A stretch of 11,911 nt of DNA from Sulfurimonas sp. (GTDB lineage: Bacteria; Campylobacterota; Campylobacteria; Campylobacterales; Sulfurimonadaceae). Below, one piece after another: positions 1-7,119 of this stretch. The stretch is from contig NZ_JALNZY010000061.1 of the NCBI RefSeq assembly GCF_023229105.1, forward strand, positions 1-11,911. Direction: 5' to 3'. The position numbers and the translations under genes were made by a program. Numbering within the stretch: position 1 is the stretch's first letter; each line of letters opens with the position of its first letter. The notes under the pieces are model-generated. The model saw only the letters and a list, made by a program, of their open reading frames with translations. It was not told the DNA's origin and made no database searches.

Positions 1-35
1 CTTTTTATACTATATTTGGATAATTTTACCATATA

Positions 36-112
36 AAATACTAATATAGCAATTTACTTCTTGACATAATATGCATATTAGTATATAATCTGTTTAATAA
101 ATACTAATATAG
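36..112 (+). promoter_or_regulatory. Triple operator-like repeat around the promoter
   Basis: The 10-mer ATACTAATAT occurs at 38-47 and 101-110, and its exact reverse complement at 75-84. The two direct copies extend to a shared 14 bp (AAATACTAATATAG) at 36-49 and 99-112. The unit is itself an 8/10 palindrome. The middle copy sits in the spacer and touches the first base of the -10 box, one copy lies upstream of the -35 box, and one lies just past the expected start site. The outer copies are 63 bp apart, close to six helical turns. This layout suits repression by a dimeric regulator, possibly with looping. The HTH protein encoded at 260-496 is the obvious candidate; that link is inference. 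Confidence 0.65.
61..89 (+). promoter_or_regulatory. Perfect consensus sigma70 promoter
   Basis: The -35 hexamer TTGACA lies at 61-66 and the -10 hexamer TATAAT at 84-89, separated by exactly 17 bp, so both boxes and the spacer match the housekeeping sigma70 consensus completely. The predicted transcription start is near 96. It faces the small ORF at 130 and the HTH gene at 260. So exact a promoter would be strong and usually needs repression; operator-like repeats overlap the spacer and flank it. Confidence 0.88.
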
Positions 113-129
113 GATAAAAGGAGCAACAG

Positions 130-243
130 ATGAGAAAAGCAAAACACTTAACAAAAGAGTACAGATATACAATCTTTGTACTCACAATAGAGCTTTTGGT
201 GAGTATTACTCAAGCACTGCCGCTTTTAAGTAACGCTGTATAA
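130..243 (+). CDS. Small hydrophobic ORF, 37 aa, function unknown
   Basis: This ATG-to-TAA ORF of 37 codons begins 6 nt after a strong Shine-Dalgarno sequence (AAAGGAG, 117-123) and about 34 nt after the predicted start of transcription from the consensus promoter at 61-89. The first 13 residues are basic (MRKAKHLTKEYRY). The remainder, from TIFVLTIELLVSI to the C-terminus, is mostly hydrophobic with a single Glu at residue 21, so a short membrane-associated peptide is plausible. The next gene starts 16 nt after its stop codon, so the two are probably co-transcribed. I do not recognise a family. It could instead be a leader peptide or a decayed gene. The ribosome binding site and position are the main support that it is translated. 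Confidence 0.5.
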   Translation: MRKAKHLTKEYRYTIFVLTIELLVSITQALPLLSNAV

Positions 244-259
244 TGGAAGGAGTTTTACT

Positions 260-496
260 ATGGCACAAAAATCATATGACAAAGCTCTTTTTAGACTTAT
301 CTCCATACTCTCTATGCTCACTAAAGACGAAAGACCTACTATCTCATCTTTAGCAGAGGAGTTTAATGTTTCTAAAAGAACCATACAGACCGATATTTAT
401 CAAAGACTCTGTGGCTGGGATATTACCAAAGATAAATTTGGGAGACTTATTTTTAGGGATGGGGCTGATGTTTTTGGTCTAAATAAAGTTAAGTAA
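260..496 (+). CDS. Small HTH regulator, WYL/DeoR-type N-terminal domain only
   Basis: A 78-aa protein starting at an ATG 7 nt after a good ribosome binding site (AAGGAG, 247-252). Residues about 8-50 form a winged-helix HTH of the HTH_11 kind: a helix with LISILSMLTK, then SSLAEEFNVSKRTIQTDI as the HTH core. Residues 51-67 look like the beta wing. In WYL-domain regulators this module is followed by a long effector-binding domain, which is absent here, because the stop codon lies just after the wing. It is therefore either a genuine stand-alone DNA-binding protein or a truncated regulator. It is probably co-transcribed with the 37-aa ORF, and may bind the repeated operator upstream of the pair (inference). 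Its TAA stop (494-496) directly abuts the stop codon of the convergent metallopeptidase gene. Confidence 0.8.
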   Translation: MAQKSYDKALFRLISILSMLTKDERPTISSLAEEFNVSKRTIQTDIYQRLCGWDITKDKFGRLIFRDGADVFGLNKVK

Positions 497-1165
497 TTAA
501 AGTGACAAACCTTTCCCCTGCGCCTTTAACCACTCTTTTTTTTCTGCATAATTCGGCATTATTTTGCCTACTTCTTTCCAAAACTTCTCATTATGCGTAT
601 GCTCCTTGAGGTGTACTATTTCATGAACAATAATATAGTCAATTACTCCTATAGGAGCCATTGCAATTTTCCAGTTGAAATTTAAGACACCATCTTTTGT
701 ACAAGAGCCCCAGCGAAAGCCAAGTTCCATTATTTTAAAGTCAGGTTTTAAAATATTTGCCATTTTGCAAATACTCTCTAGCCGCTCATCTATTTTAGTT
801 TTTAGATGTTCGCTGTACCAAGCTTTAAAGATCTCTTTTGATTTTGGCTGCTTCTTCTGTCCCAGTACAAACCAACCATTTTTGAGTTTTAGTTCACTAT
901 TTCCCTCAACTATTTGAAATCTATAGTTTCGTCCTAGATAGCTAAAACTCTCTCCTGAGACAAACTTCTTTGAAGCGATATTATCAATTATTGATTTTTT
1001 AATTGCTAACTTTTCCCAAATCCATACTCTTTTTTTATGCACATGTTTTTCTATCTCTTTGTTATCCAAATCAAGTGGAGCATTAACGACTACTTTTGCA
1101 TCTCTCTCGATAGTGATGCCGATGCTTTTACGCTTGGATCGTATAAGTTCGTAATCAATTATCAA
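497..1165 (-). CDS. YgjP-like (DUF45) zinc metallopeptidase domain protein
   Basis: The 222-aa protein carries the hallmarks of the YgjP/DUF45 family: RWGSC at residues 151-155, the zinc-binding HEIVH motif at 181-185 and a downstream third-ligand candidate in HTHNEKFW (His191), close to the C-terminus. The length is normal for the family. The predicted start is TTG (1163-1165), overlapping the last 11 nt of hsdR, with a modest AAGG ribosome binding site; no in-frame ATG gives the conserved N-terminus. Proteins of this family are frequently found beside hsdR in type I restriction loci, but their role there is not established. I infer processing or housekeeping of the restriction complex as one possibility. 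It is the last gene of the operon, and no terminator is evident before the convergent gene. Confidence 0.9.
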   Translation of the reverse strand: MIIDYELIRSKRKSIGITIERDAKVVVNAPLDLDNKEIEKHVHKKRVWIWEKLAIKKSIIDNIASKKFVSGESFSYLGRNYRFQIVEGNSELKLKNGWFVLGQKKQPKSKEIFKAWYSEHLKTKIDERLESICKMANILKPDFKIMELGFRWGSCTKDGVLNFNWKIAMAPIGVIDYIIVHEIVHLKEHTHNEKFWKEVGKIMPNYAEKKEWLKAQGKGLSL

Positions 1166-4100
1166 GCTTTAAACCTTGAAGCTCTTTTTGGTTCTCTTTT
1201 GTAAGGCTCATAAATTGCTCTTTTATGAGAGCAATATGTTTAATTAACACCGCATCTTTTGTAGCTGAGATAAGTCCAACAAGATAGTTTTGAAGTCTAT
1301 TTCTACTCTCTACCCCGGTAGTTCCCCAAAAATCAACTCTTGCCATTTCTCGAACAGTTACACCAAGAGAATTTATAACAAGCTCTATAATGACATCTTT
1401 CGTTTTTTCGCTCACTTCTCCATCGTAGAAGCTTAAAAACATATCATAATACGCCATACAGACATCACAGCCAAGCTTTTTAAATACTTCCAAAATCTCT
1501 CTTCCGCCGACTATCTCTTCTTTGAATTTTGAGAGTTTCTCTACAAGCTTATCCCATTCACCTCTATGCTCTGCAATGATTTTTTCCAGCTTCTCAGCCA
1601 AAGATTTGTAGTAGAGTGGGTCTTTATCAATGTTGATCTTTATAGTATACCTAAGGGCATGTTCCATCTCTGAGGCGACTGCTTTATTTGGTCTATCTTT
1701 GAGTGCATCTTCAAACTCATCATCAAATATCGATACCGGTCTGACTCTTGTCTCAATCCCTTGGCTCACAAGGTGTTCATTGATAAGTTTTTTAACTTTT
1801 TCGCCAATCCCTTCTATTTGAAGCTCTTCATCTCTGTATCTCCTCTGAGCCTCATTTTTTATCATTCCTAGCACTTTTGCATCATCTAAAAAGTATCTTT
1901 TTATAGGGTGTGGCAATATAAAATCTATTAGTTTCGTAAACTCTTTAAAATGCATTTTAAACTCTGCTCGCAGCTTCTCGTCTGCTAACATTACAACAGC
2001 ATCTTCTAAATTGTCTTTGTTTATCTCTTCAACACCGTTTTGATTAAAAAACTGCATCACTTTTCTGTGTGAAAGTTCTAGTTTGTCTATCTCGCAGCTT
2101 ATGTCTTGCATTACATCCGCTACATCCGCATCTTCATAGTTTGCTAATGCCTCTTTGAGATGCGCGCCTACTCCGTAATAATCAACGATAAGCCCTCTTG
2201 TTTTGCCCTCATATGTTCTATTTACCCTTGCTATCGCTTGAAGAAGATTATGTGCGGTAAGCTTTTTGTCTAAATACATTACCTGCTCAATAGGTGCATC
2301 AAAACCTGTAAGAAGCATATCGCTTACTACTAAAAAAGCTAAGTTTGATCTATCTAATGGCTTTTTAAACTCTGCTACGGCACTGTCTTTGTGAGATTTG
2401 GTAGTAAACTCTTTTGGAAAGTCATCGCTGTTGTCATTGTGTTTAGCAGATATAACCACACTAGACCTAAGCTCTCCAATCTCATTTTTATACGCTTCTA
2501 AGGCTTTATTTATCGCTTCACTGTAAAGAATCGCTGCTTTTCTTGACGAGCTTACAACTTGAGCTTTATAACCGTTTGGTAAGATGTTTTTTATGTAATG
2601 CTCTACCATATGTTTTGCTATAGCTTCAATTCGTTTTGGGGCTTCTAATATGTCGCCTTTTGTACCGTACTTTTTCTTAATAGCTTCTATCTGTTTAGAG
2701 GTCAAATCTGCAAATAGATCCTCAAACTTGGCGTCAAATTCACCTCTGTTTTCAAGAGTATCGTTTGAAGTCATTCCTTCGTAGATGATTGGCACAGTTG
2801 CACCGTCTTCTACTGCTTCACGGATTTTATAGGTATCAATGTAGCTTCCAAAAGAACCTACGGTTTTCTCTACAGGTGTTCCAGTAAATGCTATTTTAAC
2901 GGCATCAGGCAGAGCAAGTCTTAGAGCGGAGCCAAATTTTGAGTATTGTGTACGGTGCGCTTCATCGATGAGCACTAACACTTTTGAAGTATCTATCCCT
3001 TCACTTGCCTTTTCAAACTCACCGTCATTAAACTTTTGCATCATAGTCATATTGATGTTACTCACATCGTTAGAGAGTTTTTTCTTTAGATCTTTGCCGT
3101 TGAGTGCGGTATCTATCTTCTCGCCTATAAGTGTAGCTGTCTCTTCTAGCTGCTCTTGCAGGTCGCTTCTATCGACGACAAAAAGGATTTTATACTCTTG
3201 CAGCTCTTTTATGCTTCGCAAGTGCCTAACCAAAAAGACCATTGTAAGAGACTTACCGCTTCCTTGCGTATGCCAGATTACACCGTTTCTCTCCTGGGGC
3301 GTATTGGCTTGCATTATTCTTTTAACTGTCTTTTTAACTGCTCTGTATTGCTGATAACGACAAACTATTTTGACTCTTTTTCTGCCACTTCCCATCACTA
3401 CTGTAAAGTCTCTCATAATCTCAAGCAGATTTGTAGGCGCTAACATGCCGGCGACTAATATATCTTGCTCATCTTTGCCAAATTCGCTCAAGTCTCTTGG
3501 ATATGGGTCCTTCCAGCTTAGATAATGCTCTAGGTTTGAGCTGATAGTTCCGCTTTTTGCCTGAGTCCTTGCGCTTACCACCACAAAAGCATTGGTATGA
3601 AAAAGTTTTGAAGCACCCTCGCTTTGTTCTGTTCCTCTTGTATTCATATATCTTTTTAGTTGATTTACACCTTCATGGATAGGATCAGTAACATCCGGCG
3701 CTTTGCACTCTATGACTACCAAAGGGATACCGTTTACAAAAAGTGTAATATCGGGGATAATAGTCTGCGCACCATCGACCATAAATTGCGATACTGCCAA
3801 GAAGTGATTGTTTGAGATATTTTCAAAATCTATATATTTTACCGTTGGAGATTTCGCACCTGTCGCATGATTTACATCGACGGATGTATTTTCGATAAGA
3901 AGAGCAGTAGAAGCAAGGTTGTTTTCAAAAAGTGATGAGTGGTTGATGTTCTTTAGAGTAGCTATGACCTCTTTGATCTGCTCATCTTTGAGCCAATTAC
4001 CGTTTATTTTGACTATAGCTTCACTGAGGATATCTTCTAAAATCACATCTTTAAAACTATCTCGCCCTTTTAAAGCTTTGGTAGTTCGGTGCTTGTTGTC

Positions 4101-4196
4101 ATTGTCTGCTATGGTTAAAGTATCCCAACCCAAGCTTTTAAGCTGCTCCAAAAACTTCTCTTCTACATAGGCTGCTTCTCTTATCCAACTGCTCAT
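1155..4196 (-). CDS. hsdR: Type I restriction enzyme, endonuclease/translocase subunit HsdR
   Basis: This 1013-aa subunit of the type I complex cleaves unmethylated DNA after ATP-driven translocation. The N-terminal nuclease domain shows the PD-(D/E)xK signature: Asp149 in IIPDITLF, Glu163-x-Lys165 in VIECKAP, and the type I QxxxY motif (Gln179-Tyr183). The SF2 motor follows: Walker A QGSGKS (311-316), DEAH (411-414), motif III TGTP (438-441), LLTGFDAP (628-635) and motif VI QAIARVNR (653-660). A helical C-terminal region follows. All catalytic motifs are intact and the length is usual, so it should be active. The ATG start has a good ribosome binding site (GAGGG, 4203-4207 on the complement) inside the end of the upstream gene, whose TGA overlaps it as ATGA. 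Unlike the commonest order, three extra genes separate it from hsdS. Confidence 0.97.
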   Translation of the reverse strand: MSSWIREAAYVEEKFLEQLKSLGWDTLTIADNDNKHRTTKALKGRDSFKDVILEDILSEAIVKINGNWLKDEQIKEVIATLKNINHSSLFENNLASTALLIENTSVDVNHATGAKSPTVKYIDFENISNNHFLAVSQFMVDGAQTIIPDITLFVNGIPLVVIECKAPDVTDPIHEGVNQLKRYMNTRGTEQSEGASKLFHTNAFVVVSARTQAKSGTISSNLEHYLSWKDPYPRDLSEFGKDEQDILVAGMLAPTNLLEIMRDFTVVMGSGRKRVKIVCRYQQYRAVKKTVKRIMQANTPQERNGVIWHTQGSGKSLTMVFLVRHLRSIKELQEYKILFVVDRSDLQEQLEETATLIGEKIDTALNGKDLKKKLSNDVSNINMTMMQKFNDGEFEKASEGIDTSKVLVLIDEAHRTQYSKFGSALRLALPDAVKIAFTGTPVEKTVGSFGSYIDTYKIREAVEDGATVPIIYEGMTSNDTLENRGEFDAKFEDLFADLTSKQIEAIKKKYGTKGDILEAPKRIEAIAKHMVEHYIKNILPNGYKAQVVSSSRKAAILYSEAINKALEAYKNEIGELRSSVVISAKHNDNSDDFPKEFTTKSHKDSAVAEFKKPLDRSNLAFLVVSDMLLTGFDAPIEQVMYLDKKLTAHNLLQAIARVNRTYEGKTRGLIVDYYGVGAHLKEALANYEDADVADVMQDISCEIDKLELSHRKVMQFFNQNGVEEINKDNLEDAVVMLADEKLRAEFKMHFKEFTKLIDFILPHPIKRYFLDDAKVLGMIKNEAQRRYRDEELQIEGIGEKVKKLINEHLVSQGIETRVRPVSIFDDEFEDALKDRPNKAVASEMEHALRYTIKINIDKDPLYYKSLAEKLEKIIAEHRGEWDKLVEKLSKFKEEIVGGREILEVFKKLGCDVCMAYYDMFLSFYDGEVSEKTKDVIIELVINSLGVTVREMARVDFWGTTGVESRNRLQNYLVGLISATKDAVLIKHIALIKEQFMSLTKENQKELQGLKLDN

Positions 4197-5542
4197 ATTA
4201 ATCCCTCTTTATCTACTATCTCCCAATATCCGCCTTTGGCACTTCCAACTCTTTTGATAATATTTTGCTCTTTTAGTTTTTTGATGTTTTCTTCTATCTT
4301 TCTACTTGAAATTCCTACAATGTCGGATAACTCTCTTGCAGATATTTTTGGATTTAGAATCATTTGCTTAACTATTTTGTTCTGATTGTCAGTCAGATTT
4401 TCTCCGACCTTTTCTCCGACCTTTTCTCCGACCTCATTAAAATAAAACTCCACCCATAAACCATTTTGCCATCTAAACTGCGGAGTGATTCCATTGAACT
4501 TTTTAGATTCATCAATGATTTTCTCTATGCCTCTTCCCCATGACTCGATGTAACCAGCCAAGAAAAAAGGATAAGCGATAGCAGGATTGTGTGGTTCAGA
4601 TGAGTGCTTTTGCAAAAGTGTCTCTATTGTCCAGTGTGGTGGCAAATCTCCAGCATTCCACATAAGAAGCTTATCGTCATAAACACTTATCTGTATAGTA
4701 TGCTGTGAAGCATAATCTTTATGGACAACTGCATTTATAAGCGCTTCTCTAAAAGCTAGTTCAGATACAGGAAAGCTCTCAACCCTTTGAACCCCCTCAT
4801 AGGTAATGAGCGCTTTGAGGTACTTTGTAAATATAAGCTCCATAGTCTTATCTACTTGCTCAAAAAGATTTCCCTCTATCACATCTTGATAAACCAAATC
4901 ACTGTTCGATTTGAAATATCCTATTTTTATACTACTTCCAGTTACATACTTTTGAGGCTCTTTTGCAAAAAGAAGTGTTGCGGCTCTTTTGAGATACGCA
5001 CCCTCTTTTAGATGAAGTTTATCTGTCAGCACTTCATCGCTCTCTTTTAAAAGTTCACCATCGATTCTCTTTTTTTTCGCGGCTTTCTCTCGAAAAAGTT
5101 TAAATGCAAAAGGGTCTAAATCATCAAACCCAAAATAAGGAACAGGCACACCGTCCCATTTTTTGCCTTGACGGGAGAGTAAAAATTTATCTAGTGCTGC
5201 ACCTTTTAGCTCCTGTGTACTACTTCCGCTTCTGTAGTAATATGAGCCTTTGTAACTTATGGGGTATGGATATTTATCTGTAATGATTTCAAGGTACTCT
5301 TTTTCTTCGCTTGTTTTTAGATTGACATCTACCATAATGCCTAAAATGTCTTGCACTTTGTTTGGTATATCTTCAAGGAGTTTTTTTGCATTGACAATGC
5401 CGACGATTTCGCCATCATCATCAACACCGATATAGAGCTTACCACCATCACTATTTCCAAATGCACTTACCCATTTGATATACTCATCTCTCCAAGATTG
5501 TTTAAACTCTATATTTTGCGATTCGTTAATTTGTAGTTTCAT
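4193..5542 (-). CDS. AlbA_2 / HATPase / winged-helix protein (Schlafen-type, RecG-like C-terminus)
   Basis: This 449-aa protein has three recognisable parts. Residues about 8-120 are an AlbA_2 (Schlafen-type) domain with ESQNIEFKQSW and FGNSDGGKLYIGVDDDG. Residues about 255-365 match the HATPase_c_4 module found in so-called ATP-dependent DNA helicase/transcriptional regulator proteins: N-box-like REALINAVVHKDY (265-277), NAGDLPP (296-302) and GRGIEKI (336-342). Residues about 385-445 form a winged helix (ISARELSDIVGISSRKIEENI). A short repeated linker, VGEKVGEKVGEN, joins the last two. Such proteins are common next to restriction genes; binding of nucleic acid and ATP is likely, but the biological job is unknown. 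Its ATG overlaps the RT stop codon by one base (TAATG), and its TGA overlaps the hsdR ATG. Confidence 0.9.
   Translation of the reverse strand: MKLQINESQNIEFKQSWRDEYIKWVSAFGNSDGGKLYIGVDDDGEIVGIVNAKKLLEDIPNKVQDILGIMVDVNLKTSEEKEYLEIITDKYPYPISYKGSYYYRSGSSTQELKGAALDKFLLSRQGKKWDGVPVPYFGFDDLDPFAFKLFREKAAKKKRIDGELLKESDEVLTDKLHLKEGAYLKRAATLLFAKEPQKYVTGSSIKIGYFKSNSDLVYQDVIEGNLFEQVDKTMELIFTKYLKALITYEGVQRVESFPVSELAFREALINAVVHKDYASQHTIQISVYDDKLLMWNAGDLPPHWTIETLLQKHSSEPHNPAIAYPFFLAGYIESWGRGIEKIIDESKKFNGITPQFRWQNGLWVEFYFNEVGEKVGEKVGENLTDNQNKIVKQMILNPKISARELSDIVGISSRKIEENIKKLKEQNIIKRVGSAKGGYWEIVDKEGLI
4398..4433 (-). repeat. 12-bp in-frame tandem repeat, three perfect copies
   Basis: Three identical, adjacent copies of TTTTCTCCGACC (plus strand) lie at 4398-4409, 4410-4421 and 4422-4433. 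On the coding strand they encode the repeating VGEK linker between the HATPase and winged-helix domains of the 449-aa protein. The unit is a multiple of three, so a change in copy number would alter linker length without breaking the frame. Repeated GEKVGEK-type linkers are, as I recall, recurrent in this protein family. Confidence 0.95.
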
Positions 5543-7119
5543 TATAAAAACTCGCTTTTAATGAAAGTAATATTTGCCTGTTTCATTTGTCTCCACTCAC
5601 TTTTTAGGTTTCCAAAAGTTAAAACTTCATAAATAAATACCCAATATTCATCAATATCATCTTTTAATGACCTTGCTAATGCTTTATATTTTTTTGTTAC
5701 CTTAGAATGTTTTATAAATTTTTCATCATGTAAATAAGCCAATAAAAGTAAAACGGCATCATGAGAATTTTCTACTTTTTCAAATAAATTTTCAGTGAGT
5801 AAAAAATCATATTTCAAACTAAAAAACAGAGCATAACTCATCGCTTCATAAAGTTTTTTAGATTCACCAAGTTGAAATAAATCTTGTGAAATTTTTTCTA
5901 TTTTGGACTTATCTATTGAAAAAATAGTAAATATTTTATCATCAAGCAAAGGCACCAAATAAGGATACAATAAAACCAAATGATGAACTGTTTTTATAAA
6001 ATAATCTTTTGCATTTTGAGTCATCTCTTTTTTTGCTAAAACTTTGATTGCATAATTTAAAATAGCACTATTTTCTTTATTATGAAACATCAAATCAAGT
6101 GCAATATCAAGATAAGCTCTTACTTCACTTAACTTCAATCTATCATCATTTGAAAAAACAAAAGAGTTTAATTTTCTTACCCAGTTTTCTGTTGAAGCCA
6201 ATGGCAATTTTAAAATTTCAGTTTTTTTATGATTGAGTATTAAGCCATATTGTTTCAACTCTGTGGATAAATCCACTAAAAACTCTTCTGCTTTTTCTTT
6301 TGTCTCAATATAACAACTGTAATCATCAATATTACGAATATATCTATAACCTTTATCATACATAGCTTTATCAACAGCAGTCAAAATGATTTCAGATATA
6401 AGATTGGAAGCATGACTACCTATCAAAATGCCATGTGTTTCACCATCTTTCAAGTTTCGAGTATAAAAATCAACTTGATTAAACCATTCTGTTGGGCTTC
6501 TGTGCATTTTTGAATGGGGTTTACTTACCAAAGCCCAAGGCAAAGAATGAGTATAAATACTTGGAAAACAATTTGATATATCTGCCTTGACAACATATCT
6601 TTTTCCAATCAATAAATTAGGTTCTGGATAATCATCTGTACAAAAATTTTTATGATTCATTTCAAAAAGATGATTTTGTACTAATGTTGGATAATCGTCT
6701 AAATCGATATCATCTAAGTCTTGATAGCATGTATTAAAAACTTTAAAACTATCATCTATTTTTCTTATATGAATCCTACTTATCCTATATTCTTGGTTCT
6801 GTGTTTGTTTTTCAAAGTACTCAAGCAATTTATCCCAGTTTTCAGACAACACTTTACATTGATTATGATATGCGATTGGATTTGGAATAGCTAAAACTCT
6901 GGGAATATTTATGTTTCTCATACTCTCATAATGAATGTATTTTTTTTCTGATTTATCAAAAGTAAATCCAGTTGGAGGTGTTTTACAAAAATTTAAAAAA
7001 TTCTCAGCAGTTAAAAAAGGTGGTATCTTTTCTGCAAACAAGCCATATCCAAGTAATCCATCAAAGAGTTCATCTGCTGAAATTTCATTAAGTAATTCGT
7101 AGTATAATTTTTTAGCCAT
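5542..7119 (-). CDS. Reverse transcriptase of the UG/Abi (defence-associated) type
   Basis: This 525-aa protein has RT fingers and palm in its first 320 residues. Motif A is VVKADISNCFPSI with Asp180. Motif B is GILIGSHASNLISEI (about 230-244). The catalytic motif C reads RNIDDYSCY (262-270) with Asp265-Asp266, in place of the usual Tyr-Ala-Asp-Asp. Motif D is GLILNHKKTEI (292-302). Upstream, RVLAIPNPIAYHNQC (74-88) fits the RxLxIPNP segment of UG/Abi enzymes. Residues about 330-525 are helix-rich without an obvious known domain, like the alpha-helical repeat C-terminus of AbiA/AbiK-type RTs. There is no group II intron maturase domain or endonuclease. Since both neighbours overlap it, there is no intergenic room for a retron-type ncRNA beside it. 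It presumably makes DNA in an antiphage response (inference). The exact UG subgroup is not resolved. AT content is high, 68-82% in four sampled lines. Confidence 0.88.
   Translation of the reverse strand: MAKKLYYELLNEISADELFDGLLGYGLFAEKIPPFLTAENFLNFCKTPPTGFTFDKSEKKYIHYESMRNINIPRVLAIPNPIAYHNQCKVLSENWDKLLEYFEKQTQNQEYRISRIHIRKIDDSFKVFNTCYQDLDDIDLDDYPTLVQNHLFEMNHKNFCTDDYPEPNLLIGKRYVVKADISNCFPSIYTHSLPWALVSKPHSKMHRSPTEWFNQVDFYTRNLKDGETHGILIGSHASNLISEIILTAVDKAMYDKGYRYIRNIDDYSCYIETKEKAEEFLVDLSTELKQYGLILNHKKTEILKLPLASTENWVRKLNSFVFSNDDRLKLSEVRAYLDIALDLMFHNKENSAILNYAIKVLAKKEMTQNAKDYFIKTVHHLVLLYPYLVPLLDDKIFTIFSIDKSKIEKISQDLFQLGESKKLYEAMSYALFFSLKYDFLLTENLFEKVENSHDAVLLLLAYLHDEKFIKHSKVTKKYKALARSLKDDIDEYWVFIYEVLTFGNLKSEWRQMKQANITFIKSEFL

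Noticed and set aside
499..543. Possible terminator: AGTG (501-504) pairing with CACT (531-534) before an 8-T run (536-543).
   Set aside because: The stem is four base pairs with a 26-nt loop, too weak for an intrinsic terminator.
2968..3443. Plus-strand ORFs of 60-130 codons opposite hsdR, hsdM, hsdS and the RT.
   Set aside because: They are mirror-frame shadows of conserved genes with no ribosome binding site pattern or recognisable domains.
5070..5077. Poly-T tracts of 8 nt inside genes (also 536-543, 6940-6947, 7918-7925, 11149-11156) as phase-variation switches.
   Set aside because: They are short A/T tracts expected in such AT-rich genes; Campylobacterota phase variation typically uses longer, often G/C tracts. 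All host ORFs are intact.
5542..7119. Retron or group II intron RT.
   Set aside because: There is no maturase or endonuclease domain, no intron-like flanks and no intergenic space for an msr-msd RNA; motifs and the helical C-terminus fit UG/Abi enzymes better.
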